Source: Lysobacterales bacterium (GTDB taxonomy: Bacteria > Pseudomonadota > Gammaproteobacteria > Xanthomonadales > SZUA-5). From it: a stretch of DNA of 64,000 nt. Shown here piece after piece: positions 17,573 through 25,971 of the stretch. Each line of letters starts with the position of its first letter. Position 1 is the stretch's first letter. The stretch is taken from contig JALHMG010000001.1 in NCBI GenBank assembly GCA_022844135.1, forward strand, positions 157,021 through 221,020, in the 5' to 3' direction. A program made the translations under genes and the position numbers. The notes under the pieces are model-generated. The model saw only the letters and a list, made by a program, of their open reading frames with translations. It had not been told where the DNA came from and ran no database searches.

Positions 17573-18205
17573 TCAAAGCGCGACGACCGCATCCGGCAGG
17601 GCCGCAAACGTTCGTTCGCCCGGCGCCGGGCGAATCGTTTCGCCGCCGGTGAAACGGCCGAACGCGGGCAGCACCAGGGTGCGTTCGCGCAGGTAAAACA
17701 CCGGGACGCGCTCGCTGATGCCGGGTGCTCGGAGTTTGCGATACGGATGAACGTGGCCGGCGATTTCCGGTCCGCTCGATGTGCCTGGCTGGTGTACGCC
17801 GATCAGTCGGCCAAGGGCGATGGTGGCTGCGCATTCGTCCAGATCCGCGGACACCGAATCGACCTGGCGATCGTGATTGCCGGCGGCAACGCGGATTCTG
17901 AGCGCGCCACGCGCTCGCCGCCAATCGCGCCAGCGGGCGAGCCAGGGTGCGTCGTCGGCCACCGGGCCATGCAAGAGATCGCCCAGTACGGCCAGTTCGC
18001 GGGCATGCGTGAGCGCCAGCAAGCGGTCGATACGGACCAGGTCGCCCGCGGTGCTGCCCCGCGGTATCGATATGCCGTGCTGGCGGAATATGTGGCTTTT
18101 CCCCAGGTGCCAATCGGCAATCACCAGCGTGGCGGTCTCCGGGAGCAGCAGCGCACGATCGGGCAACAGGCGCATCGCCTGGCCTTGCCATTCGATCTCG
18201 ATCAT
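17573..18205 (-). CDS. pdeM: Ligase-associated DNA-damage-response endonuclease PdeM, 210 aa
   Basis: A calcineurin-type metallophosphoesterase with the metal ligands DWHLGK, GDLLHG, AGNHDR and GHVHPY in order. The family (TIGR04123) is encoded with the Lhr-type helicase and often with an ATP-dependent ligase and an exonuclease in a DNA repair operon. Its start overlaps the helicase stop by four bases (ATGA), indicating translational coupling. The ligase and exonuclease partners are not in this neighbourhood. Confidence 0.88.
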   Translation of the reverse strand: MIEIEWQGQAMRLLPDRALLLPETATLVIADWHLGKSHIFRQHGISIPRGSTAGDLVRIDRLLALTHARELAVLGDLLHGPVADDAPWLARWRDWRRARGALRIRVAAGNHDRQVDSVSADLDECAATIALGRLIGVHQPGTSSGPEIAGHVHPYRKLRAPGISERVPVFYLRERTLVLPAFGRFTGGETIRPAPGERTFAALPDAVVAL

Positions 18206-20601
18206 GCGCGCTGTTCCATCTCAATGGCGGCCGCGCGCACGCGCGTTTGCCAATCTTCGTGGCTCAAGCTGCCGCGCAGGCGCTCGGCCCAAAGGGCGAA
18301 GGAGAACGGCGTCAACTGCGTCGGTGTGGTCAGGATGATCGGCTGGCGCTGAATGCGTTCGAGCGCGACGCGCAGGCGATCGATATCGAGCCAGTCATCG
18401 AGCACTTCCTGCGTGGCTTGCGCCAGCAATACGTGATCCGGATCGTGTTCGGCGAGCACATCGAACAGCAGGCCGCTGGAGGCCTGCAATTGCCTCAGCG
18501 TGCGCGATTTTCCCGGCGTTCCGGCATGCGTGAGGCCAGCGATCTGCGCCACATCGCGGAACTGGCGTTTGGCCATCTCGGCCAGATTGATGCTGCGCTC
18601 GATGTCCTCGATCAGCCGATCTGGAGAGAGCAATGTCCGCAGCTTTTCGGCGTCGAGTTCGAAGCGATGGCGCGAAGACAACAGCACGCCGTAGTCGTTG
18701 ACCGTAAAGCTGTAGCTGCTTTTGGCAATCGACTTGAGGCGATATGCCAGCAGCGGCGCCAGTCCTTCATGCGCATGGCGTCCGGCGAACGGAAACACGC
18801 CTAAGTGATGGCCATCGCGTGTGCGCAGTTTCTCCGCCAGCAAGTGATGCTGCGAGGGCAGGGCGGAGCGCTCGGCTTGCACATGCAGCAGCGGCGCAAC
18901 CAGATCGACCTCCGGGTCGTTCGGCCGCTGGTCGATCAAAGCCAATACACCGCTCGCCAGCTGACTCGACAGCGGCATTTTGCCGCCCATCCATTGCGGC
19001 ACGGCGCCCGCTCGCGCGCCAGCCACTTTGACCTGCGCGACCATGTCGCGCACGCGAACCAACTCCAGCGTGCGCCCGGCAAACAGAAACCGCGCGCCCG
19101 GCGCCAGCCGCGAAATGAAGCCCTCTTCGACATGCCCGAGTACGCCGCCAGCGACAAACCGGACCTGCATTTGCCCGTCGGCGACAATGGTGCCGATCGA
19201 CCAGCGGTGGCGCCGCGCGATCGACGGCGCAGAGACCACGAAGCGATCGCCATCGCGCACGACACGCTGGAAGTCCGGGTACTGGCTGAGTTTGTCGCCG
19301 CCGTGCACGATCACGTCCAGCACCCGATCGAACAAGGCATCCGATACGTCCGTGTATGCGTGCGTGGTGCGGACTTCCGCAAGCGCCTGATCTCGCGTGA
19401 AACCACCGCCCAGCGCCAGCGTGACCAGATGTTGGGCGAGCACATCGATGCAGAGCCGTTTCGGAATGCGCGCTTCCACCTCGCCGCCGACCACCGCGCG
19501 CCGCGCCGCTGCGATTTCCAGGAATTCCAGCGCTTGCGTGGCGACGAACGCGATCGATGAGCGCTCGCCGGGCCGATGGCCGCTGCGACCGGCGCGTTGC
19601 GTGACCCGACCGATGCCCTTGGGACTGCCGATCTGGATCACCGCATCGACGGCCGGAAAATCGACGCCGAGGTCGAGCGTGGAGGTGGCGACCACGCAGC
19701 GCGCGCGGCCCTCGCGCAACGCGTTTTCCACGTCCGAACGGGCATCGCGATCCAGCGAGCCGTGGTGCAGCGCCAGCGATTCAGTGTCGAGCGGCCAGAC
19801 AGCGCTCAGCGCCTCGAACCACAGTTCCGCTTGCGAGCGTGTGTTCGCAAACACCAGCGCGTTGCGCGCGGCGAGTACGCGCTCCAACACGCGCGGCAGT
19901 TGCTTCAAGCCCAAATGGCCCGCCCACGGGAAGCGCTCGATGCTGGACGGACGCAGCGACTCGATGACGATGCGTTTGTGCTGCGCTGCAGTGACAACAG
20001 CAGCATCGTTGCCGACCAGCACCTGGGCGGCCTGATCGACATTGCCGAGCGTGGCCGAACTGCCCCAGATCTTCAAGTTCGGCGCCAGACACTTGAGCCG
20101 CGCCAGACACAATTCCAACTGCACGCCGCGTTTGCTGCCGAGCAGCTCATGCCATTCATCGACGATGACCGCATCCAGCGCGTGGAAACGCGCTTGCTCA
20201 TCCGCATACGAGAGCAGCAGCGACAAACTTTCGGGCGTCGTCACCAGCGCAAACGACCCCTCGCGCTTGAAGCGCGCGCGCTCGGCGGCGCCGGCATCTG
20301 CAGTGCGACGGGCCACGCGCAGATCGATGCCCAGCTCATCGAGCGCGCTTTGCAGGTGCTTTTGCGTATCGCCCGCCAGCGCGCGCAACGGCGTGATCCA
20401 GAGCACCTTAAGCGCGCCGCGTGCGGTCCTGGCTGCCAGCGCCAACGGACCGCCCCAAAGCGCCAAGGTTTTGCCGCTGCCCGTCGGCGCATGCAACAAA
20501 CCGCTGCGGCCCGAGAGGTAAGCAGACCAGCACTGGCGTTGAAAGTCCGCGGGCGCATAACCGCGCTTTGCGAACAGGTTTTCGATAGCAGAAGCGTCCA
20601 T
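18202..20601 (-). CDS. Ligase-associated DNA-damage-response DEXH-box helicase (Lhr family), 799 aa
   Basis: Superfamily 2 helicase: Q-motif region FQRQCWSAYLSG, Walker A LHAPTGSGKT, DEXH box VDEWHE, motif III SSATLG, and motif VI QRAGRSGHR. The C-terminal half matches the Lhr winged-helix and DEAD/H-associated region. Members unwind DNA in repair with PdeM. I start at 20601 (MDASAIENLFAKRGYAPADF); the longer open frame upstream is only translation of the repeat array at 20674-21246. It is the first gene of a two-gene operon. Confidence 0.9.
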   Translation of the reverse strand: MDASAIENLFAKRGYAPADFQRQCWSAYLSGRSGLLHAPTGSGKTLALWGGPLALAARTARGALKVLWITPLRALAGDTQKHLQSALDELGIDLRVARRTADAGAAERARFKREGSFALVTTPESLSLLLSYADEQARFHALDAVIVDEWHELLGSKRGVQLELCLARLKCLAPNLKIWGSSATLGNVDQAAQVLVGNDAAVVTAAQHKRIVIESLRPSSIERFPWAGHLGLKQLPRVLERVLAARNALVFANTRSQAELWFEALSAVWPLDTESLALHHGSLDRDARSDVENALREGRARCVVATSTLDLGVDFPAVDAVIQIGSPKGIGRVTQRAGRSGHRPGERSSIAFVATQALEFLEIAAARRAVVGGEVEARIPKRLCIDVLAQHLVTLALGGGFTRDQALAEVRTTHAYTDVSDALFDRVLDVIVHGGDKLSQYPDFQRVVRDGDRFVVSAPSIARRHRWSIGTIVADGQMQVRFVAGGVLGHVEEGFISRLAPGARFLFAGRTLELVRVRDMVAQVKVAGARAGAVPQWMGGKMPLSSQLASGVLALIDQRPNDPEVDLVAPLLHVQAERSALPSQHHLLAEKLRTRDGHHLGVFPFAGRHAHEGLAPLLAYRLKSIAKSSYSFTVNDYGVLLSSRHRFELDAEKLRTLLSPDRLIEDIERSINLAEMAKRQFRDVAQIAGLTHAGTPGKSRTLRQLQASSGLLFDVLAEHDPDHVLLAQATQEVLDDWLDIDRLRVALERIQRQPIILTTPTQLTPFSFALWAERLRGSLSHEDWQTRVRAAAIEMEQRA

Positions 20602-20673
20602 CTCGCGACAGTAGCGGTTTCGAAGCGAAATGCGCGTGGGCTCGCACCGGGTACGCATTTGCTGTTGATTCTT

Positions 20674-21246
20674 GGTACGCGGACCCACGGTCCGCAGTTT
20701 CGCTGTTGCTCCCTGCACGCGGCCCCACGGCCCGCAGCTTTGCTGTTGCTTTTTGGTACGCGGCCCCACGGTCCGCAGCTTAGCTGTTGCTTTTTGGTAC
20801 GCGGACCCACGGTCCGCAGCTTTGCTGTTGCTCCCCGCACGCGGCCCCACAGTCGCTTTTGGTACGCGGACCCATGGTCCGCAGCTTTGCTGTTGCTTTT
20901 GGTACGCGGACCCACGGTCCGCAGCTTAGCTGTTGCTTTTTGGTACGCGGACCCACGGTCCGCAGCTTCGCTGTTGCTCCCGGCACGCGGCCCCACGGTC
21001 GCTTTTTGGCACGCGGCCCCACCGCCCGCAGCTTTGCTGTTGCTTTTGGTACGCGGACCCACGGTCCGCAGCTTAGCTGTTGCTTTTTGGTACGCGGACC
21101 GGCGGTCCGCAGCTTTGCTGTTGCTCCCAGCACGCGGACCCACGGTCCGCAGCTTCGCTGTTGCTCCCAGCACGCGGCCCCACAGCCCACAGCTTCGCTG
21201 TTGCTCCCCGCACGCGACCCCACAGCCCAAAGCTTCGTTGTTGCCC
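20674..21246. repeat. Fifteen-unit tandem array of the GTAC double-hairpin repeat
   Basis: Units of about 38 bp, consensus beginning GGTACGCGGACCCACGGTCC. Each holds a hairpin GCGGACC-CAC-GGTCCGC followed by a smaller one CAGC-TTT-GCTG and a TTGCTTTTT or TTGCTCCCC tail. Two subtypes (GCGGACC and GCGGCCC) occur. Two units (about 20840-20863 and 20986-21009) carry the same internal deletion, showing that blocks of about four units were duplicated together. The array fills the region between two divergent genes. Long open frames across it are not genes. Confidence 0.9.
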
Positions 21247-21301
21247 AATCTGCAGCAGCATGGGAGAGTTTCGCCCATCTACAACAAGGGACAAACCACC
21301 G

Positions 21302-22282
21302 ATGTCGATCAAAGCCATCCAATGCGTCGCCTGGGGCGGCCCTGAGCTGCTGCAACTGCGCGATGTGGAACTGCCCGAGCCTGGCCCCAGGCAAGTGCGC
21401 GTGCGCGTCCACGCGGCGGGCGTGAACTTCCCGGATGTGCTCATCATTCAGAAGAAGTACCAGATGCAGCCGCCGCTGCCGTTTACGCCGGGCGCCGAAG
21501 TGGCGGGTGTCGTCGAGGCCGTCGGTTCGGACGTGACCACGCTCAAAGTGGGCACCACCGTCGCTGCGGTCTGTGGCATCGGCGGATTCGCGCAGGCCTG
21601 CATCGTCGAGGCAGCGCAGTGCATGCCGCTGCCGCCCGGCACGCCGATGGATCTCGCCGCGAGTTTCGGATTGGCGTATGGCACCAGTTGGCACGCCGTG
21701 CGCGACCGCGCCGCTTTGCAGCCTGGCGAAACGTTGCTGGTGCTCGGCGCCGCTGGCGGCGTCGGCCTTGCGGCGGTGGAGATCGGCAAAGCCATCGGCG
21801 CGCGCGTGATCGCTGCCGCCAGCGACGAAGCCAAACTCGCCATCTGCAAAGAACACGGCGCCGATGAGGTGATCAATTACGAAGACGATGATCTTCGCGC
21901 GGCGCTGAAAGCGCTGACCGATGGCAAAGGCCCAGACGTGATTTTCGATCCGGTCGGCGGCAAATTCGCCGAGGCCGCGTTTCGCAGCATCGCATGGCGC
22001 GGTCGCTATCTGGTGATCGGCTTCGCCGCTGGCGAGGTGCCCTCGCTGCCGCTCAATCTGCCGCTGCTCAAAGGTGCTTCAATCGTCGGCGTGTTCTGGG
22101 GCGAGTTCGCCAAACGCGAACCCGCAGCCAACGCCCGCGGCATGCTGGAGCTGGTGCGCTGGATGGGCGAGGGCAAAATAAAGCCGCGCATTTCCAAGCA
22201 CTATGCGCTGAGCGAGGCGCCGCAGGCGCTGATGGACATGGCCGCGCGGCGGGTGGTGGGCAAGGTGGTGGTGGCGCCGTAA
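21302..22282 (+). CDS. NADPH:quinone oxidoreductase-family protein, 326 aa
   Basis: A zinc-free medium-chain dehydrogenase/reductase (quinone reductase group). The N-terminal catalytic domain has VHAAGVNFPDVLIIQ and FTPGAEVAGVVEAVG, and the Rossmann domain has LVLGAAGGVGLAAVEIGKA. The family reduces quinones or alpha,beta-unsaturated carbonyls with NADPH. I start at ATG 21302; upstream in-frame sequence is translated repeat. Its promoter must lie within or next to the repeat array. Confidence 0.9.
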   Translation: MSIKAIQCVAWGGPELLQLRDVELPEPGPRQVRVRVHAAGVNFPDVLIIQKKYQMQPPLPFTPGAEVAGVVEAVGSDVTTLKVGTTVAAVCGIGGFAQACIVEAAQCMPLPPGTPMDLAASFGLAYGTSWHAVRDRAALQPGETLLVLGAAGGVGLAAVEIGKAIGARVIAAASDEAKLAICKEHGADEVINYEDDDLRAALKALTDGKGPDVIFDPVGGKFAEAAFRSIAWRGRYLVIGFAAGEVPSLPLNLPLLKGASIVGVFWGEFAKREPAANARGMLELVRWMGEGKIKPRISKHYALSEAPQALMDMAARRVVGKVVVAP

Positions 22283-22379
22283 GGGCAAGAATCGATCGAG
22301 CCTCTGCCGGGTGTCGCGTAAGGCCAGCGAGAGCGCCGTGACTTCGGATCCACAGCCGAACAGGCGCCAGAGCCGGCGA

Positions 22380-22700
22380 TCAATCGCTAAAGGTAATCTC
22401 CAGATTCGGATCGCAGAAGTCGTAGCGCGCCACGGTCGACCAGGTGTTGCTGGCGAAGCGTGCGCGCAGCGACCATTGGCAGCCGGTGCCGTAGGTCGAT
22501 TCGTCCCACACCAGGGTCATCGTGTCGCCGGAATTGATGCCGCGGCCGATGTCGAAGTCGAGCCAGTTGCGGCCATCCTCGCTGGCTTGAAGTCGGATCA
22601 GGCGGTACTCGGAATAGTTGACCACATCGAAGGTAAATTCGTCGGCGTGGCCCATCGGGCTGGCGATGAGCGCAGCGAGGGCAATCATGGAATAGCGCAT
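22380..22700 (-). CDS. Secreted hypothetical protein, 106 aa
   Basis: A signal peptide (MRYSMIALAALIASPMGHAD, cleavage after Ala) is followed by a small beta-rich domain with FDVVNYSEYRLIRLQASEDG and two cysteines that could pair. I know such short periplasmic proteins from related genomes but no function. It faces away from the MFS-PlsC gene across about 170 bp. Confidence 0.7.
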   Translation of the reverse strand: MRYSMIALAALIASPMGHADEFTFDVVNYSEYRLIRLQASEDGRNWLDFDIGRGINSGDTMTLVWDESTYGTGCQWSLRARFASNTWSTVARYDFCDPNLEITFSD

Positions 22701-22871
22701 GGCTTCGCTCCTGGCGGCTTAGGGGTGCAGCAAAAATACAGCCCGGTCGCCGCAAAGAGCTTGGGCATGACGCGGGCTGCAACAACGTCAACAACGCTCG
22801 CAACCGAATCGACATCGCGCCTGAGCGTTTACGAATGGTAGTGTGGCGCGTCTTTTAAAACCTGCGCGCCC

Positions 22872-24758
22872 ATGTCGTCGACCAGCCAGTTTGCGCTTTT
22901 AACCGAACGACGCTTCCTGCCGTTTTTTCTGGCCCAAGGGTTGACGGCGTTCAACGACAACGTTTTCAAGCAAGGCTTTGTTGCGCTTGTGGTGTTCGTA
23001 GGGGCCATCGACGTGGGCATCAGCGATGCGAATTTTTCGCTGCTGGCCGGGGCGCTGTTTATCCTGCCGTTCTTCTTGTTCTCAGCGCTCGGCGGGCAGC
23101 TCGCGGACAAGTACGACAAGGCGCGGGTGGCGCGCTGGGTGAAGTTCCTGGAAGTGCTGTTGATGACGCTGGCGTGCGCCGGATTCCTGCTGAAGAGCGC
23201 GCCGATGCTGCTGGGCGTGCTGTTCCTGCTGGGCCTGCAGGCGACACTGTTCGGGCCGCTCAAGTACGGCATCTTGCCGCAGGTGCTCGATGGCGAAGAA
23301 CTGACCGGCGGCAATGGCCTCGTCGAGAGCGCAACCATGGTGGCGATCCTCCTGGGCACGCTCCTTGGCACGTGGCTGGTGGGTTTGCCGGAGAACAGTT
23401 TGTTGCTGATCTCGGCCACGGTGCTGGGCTTTTCCCTGGCCGGCTGGCTGGCGAGCTTGTTCATGCCCGCGCTCGCGCCGGTCGATCCTGCACTCAAGCT
23501 CAACTTCAATCCCTTCACCGAGACCTGGCGCAGCTTGAAGTTTCTGGCGAGCAATCGCACCGTGTTCTTGAGCTGCCTGGGCATCAGCTGGTTCTGGTTC
23601 TTCGCATCGATGTACTTTCTGATCCTGCCGGTCTACGTGCGCGATGTCATCGGTGGATCGACCGCGGTTTACACGCTGCTGCTCGCGGTGTTCTCGATCG
23701 GCACTGGCGTTGGCGCATTGTTGTGCGAGCTGTTGTCGCGCCGCAAAGTCGAGATCGGTCTGGTGCCGTTCGGCGCGATCGGCATGACATTGTTCGGGCT
23801 CGATATCTACTTCGCTTTGCCAGCCGCCAGCGGCAACGCGGACTTGACGATGGCAGGCTATCTGGCCACCGATTACGGCTGGCGGCTGACCATCGATCTG
23901 GTGTTGATGGCGGTGTTCTCGGGCTTTTTCATCGTGCCGCTGTTTGCGCTGATTCAGCAGCGCAGCGATCCGTCCCGGCGTTCGCGCGTAATCGGCGCCA
24001 ACAACATCTTGAATGCCGTGTTTATGGTCGCCGCATCGCTGGTGGGCTTTGCGCTGTCGAGCGGTTTTGGGTTGACGCTGCCGCAGGTTCTGCTCGTCAC
24101 CGCGCTGCTCAACGCCATCGTGGCGATCTACATTTTCACCCTGGTGCCGGAGTTCTTGCTGCGCTTCATCGCGTGGATTCTGATCAATGTGCTGTATCGC
24201 GTGCGCATCCGCGGCATCGATGAAATCCCCGACGAAGGCGCGGCGCTGCTGGTGTGCAACCACATCTCCTACGTAGACGCGTTGGTGGTTTTGGGCTCTG
24301 TGCCGCGCCCGGTGCGCTTTGTCATGTACTACAAAATCTTCGATATGCCGATCGCAAAGCAGGTGTTTCGCTGGGCCAAGGCCATTCCCATCGCGGGGGT
24401 CAAGGAAGATCCGGCGATCATGACGCGCGCTTTCGATGAGGTGTCTCGTGAACTCAAGGATGGCAACGTCGTCTGCATCTTTCCCGAAGGCGGCCTCACG
24501 CGCGATGGCGAAATCGCACGATTCCGGCCGGGCGTCGAAAAAATCCTGGAGCGCGACCCGGTGCCGGTGATTCCGATGGCCCTGCAGGGACTTTGGGGCA
24601 GCTTGTTTTCGCGTCGCGATGCTGCCGAGAAGCGCATCAAGATTCCGCGCCGTTTCTACTCGCGCGTGGGTCTGGTGATTGGCAAAGCTCGCGGTCCGAA
24701 CGCGCAGGCGGAGGAGCTGGAGGCGGACGTACGCGTGCTGCGGGGCGATCTGGCGTGA
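22872..24758 (+). CDS. MFS transporter-PlsC acyltransferase fusion, 628 aa
   Basis: Residues 1-420 form a 12-helix MFS transporter of the LplT lysophospholipid type (AQGLTAFNDNVFKQGFVALV). Residues about 430-628 are a PlsC-type acyltransferase with the NHISYVD motif (HX4D) and FPEGGLTRDG. In E. coli LplT flips lysophospholipid inward and Aas re-acylates it; here both are one chain, but the AMP-ligase domain of Aas is missing, so the acyl donor must come from elsewhere. A GNAT gene overlaps its stop. Confidence 0.88.
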   Translation: MSSTSQFALLTERRFLPFFLAQGLTAFNDNVFKQGFVALVVFVGAIDVGISDANFSLLAGALFILPFFLFSALGGQLADKYDKARVARWVKFLEVLLMTLACAGFLLKSAPMLLGVLFLLGLQATLFGPLKYGILPQVLDGEELTGGNGLVESATMVAILLGTLLGTWLVGLPENSLLLISATVLGFSLAGWLASLFMPALAPVDPALKLNFNPFTETWRSLKFLASNRTVFLSCLGISWFWFFASMYFLILPVYVRDVIGGSTAVYTLLLAVFSIGTGVGALLCELLSRRKVEIGLVPFGAIGMTLFGLDIYFALPAASGNADLTMAGYLATDYGWRLTIDLVLMAVFSGFFIVPLFALIQQRSDPSRRSRVIGANNILNAVFMVAASLVGFALSSGFGLTLPQVLLVTALLNAIVAIYIFTLVPEFLLRFIAWILINVLYRVRIRGIDEIPDEGAALLVCNHISYVDALVVLGSVPRPVRFVMYYKIFDMPIAKQVFRWAKAIPIAGVKEDPAIMTRAFDEVSRELKDGNVVCIFPEGGLTRDGEIARFRPGVEKILERDPVPVIPMALQGLWGSLFSRRDAAEKRIKIPRRFYSRVGLVIGKARGPNAQAEELEADVRVLRGDLA

Positions 24759-25261
24759 TCCGAACCGAGCGACTGCTGCTGCGGCGCGCGCGCCCCGAGG
24801 ATCTGCCCGGCATGCATGCCGTGCTCAGCGACCCCATCGCGATGCGTTATTGGTCGACACCGCCGCACACCGACATCGAGCAGACGCGGCAATGGGTGCA
24901 GGCGATGGTCGATGCCGATCCAGCCGTATGCGACGACTTCATCGTCGAACTCGATGGAGAGGTCATCGGCAAAGCCGGCTGCTGGCGCCTGCCCGAGATC
25001 GGTTTCATATTGCGCAGCGACCACTGGCGGCGCGGCTTCGCGTTCGAGGCATTGCGCGCTGCGATTGCCCACATCTTCGCCCATCACGCCATCGAAGCGA
25101 TCACCGCCGACGCCGACCCACGCAACAACGGCTCGCTCGGCGTGTTGCGCAAACTCGGCTTCACCGAAACCCACCGCGCCCCGCGCACCTGGCTGGTAGG
25201 CGGAGAGTGGTGCGACAGCGTGTACCTGCGATTGGCGCGCTCCGCCGCCGATCGTTTCTGA
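24755..25261 (+). CDS. GNAT-family N-acetyltransferase, 168 aa
   Basis: A RimJ/RimL-type acetyltransferase (Acetyltransf_3): IRTERLLLRRARPEDLPGMH at the start, the substrate strand EIGFILRSDHWRRGFAFEAL and the acetyl-CoA region DPRNNGSLGVLRKLGFTET. The target amine is unknown. The GTG at 24755 overlaps the TGA of the MFS-PlsC gene (GTGA), so translation is coupled. A repeat array starts 15 bp after its stop. Confidence 0.88.
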   Translation: MIRTERLLLRRARPEDLPGMHAVLSDPIAMRYWSTPPHTDIEQTRQWVQAMVDADPAVCDDFIVELDGEVIGKAGCWRLPEIGFILRSDHWRRGFAFEALRAAIAHIFAHHAIEAITADADPRNNGSLGVLRKLGFTETHRAPRTWLVGGEWCDSVYLRLARSAADRF

Positions 25262-25276
25262 CTTGGTCGTTGCTTC

Positions 25277-25445
25277 GGCACGCGAACCCACGTCCCGCAG
25301 CTTCGCTGTTGCTTTTGGTACGCGGACCCACGGTCCGCAGCTTTGCTGTTGCTTCTGGTACGCGGACCCACGGTCCGCAGCTTTGCTGTTGCTTTTTGGT
25401 ACGCGGACCCATGGTCCGCAGCTTTTGCTGTTGCTCCCGCTACGC
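25277..25445. repeat. Four-unit array of the GTAC double-hairpin repeat
   Basis: Same unit as the 20.7-kb array, in the same orientation, with full GCGGACC-CAC-GGTCCGC hairpins in the middle units and a decayed first unit. It lies downstream of the GNAT gene. Confidence 0.88.
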
Positions 25446-25489
25446 ACTTGTGCCCGATCGATGTGAATCACGCGCAGCTCGTGAACTCA

Positions 25490-25662
25490 GCCCCGAAGGG
25501 GCGAAATGCAATAGCCCAGGGCGCAGCCCTGGGTTGCACATTGCGAAACAATAGAGCCCTGAAGGGGCGAAACAGCGCGGTTGCGCCCTTTCAGGGCTTG
25601 GTTATTGAATGCGCTTGACCCAGGGCTGACGCCCTGGGCTATTACATTGCGCCCCTTCGGGA
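25490..25662. repeat. Nested long inverted repeat, about 173 bp
   Basis: Outer arms of about 43 bp, 25492-25534 and 25618-25661, starting CCCGAAGGGGCG and containing GCCCAGGGC, are almost perfect inverse copies. An inner pair (AGCCCTGAAGGGGCG against CGCCCTTTCAGGGCT) nests within. As RNA or extruded DNA it would form one long branched hairpin. A related CCCAGGGCGTTGCCCTGGG block lies at about 25787-25805. It encodes no protein. Confidence 0.8.
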
Positions 25663-25971
25663 CTTCGAGCTCTGCGCGTCGAGATCGGGTGCGGCGACAT
25701 GTTCGATGCGGTCTTGCAGTGCTCGGGTCATGCGGCGTGATGCGGCGTTCCTTCAGAACGCGGTCATCGCTACTGGTCGCGACCCAGGGCGTTGCCCTGG
25801 GCTGGTATGCGTTGCCCCGTCGGGGCGGTCGGCCATGTTTTTTCAACGCATCCAATTCCAAAACCTAACGTCTGAAAAGCCACGCTGCGCGTGCAGCGGG
25901 GGAAGTCTCCCCCGCACCCCCTCAAGAGTTCTTAAGCTTCAGATGATCAGAGATCAGAGGGATCAGAGGGA
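25663..25971. other. Intergenic debris between the inverted repeat and the NACHT gene end
   Basis: Positions 25701-25734 repeat the 5' end of the NACHT gene coding strand (28786-28819) with four differences in 34 bases, apparently the start of a lost paralogue reading MTRALQDRIE. A GC-rich hairpin region follows at 25880-25915, and a GATCAGAGG-type microsatellite at 25945-25986 runs into the NACHT gene's 3' end. No intact gene is present. Confidence 0.5.

Noticed and set aside
16071-18224. 717-aa minus-strand ORF opposite the propeller gene
   Set aside because: Antisense shadow of a GC-rich gene; the plus strand has a signal peptide, a ribosome site and repeats.
20674-21246. CRISPR array
   Set aside because: Units are contiguous with no unique spacers and no cas genes; variation is within the repeat itself.
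20850-21860. Long open frames in the repeat array (345-360 aa and others)
   Set aside because: They are repeats read through; the unit length and GC bias keep stops away. They carry no real domains.
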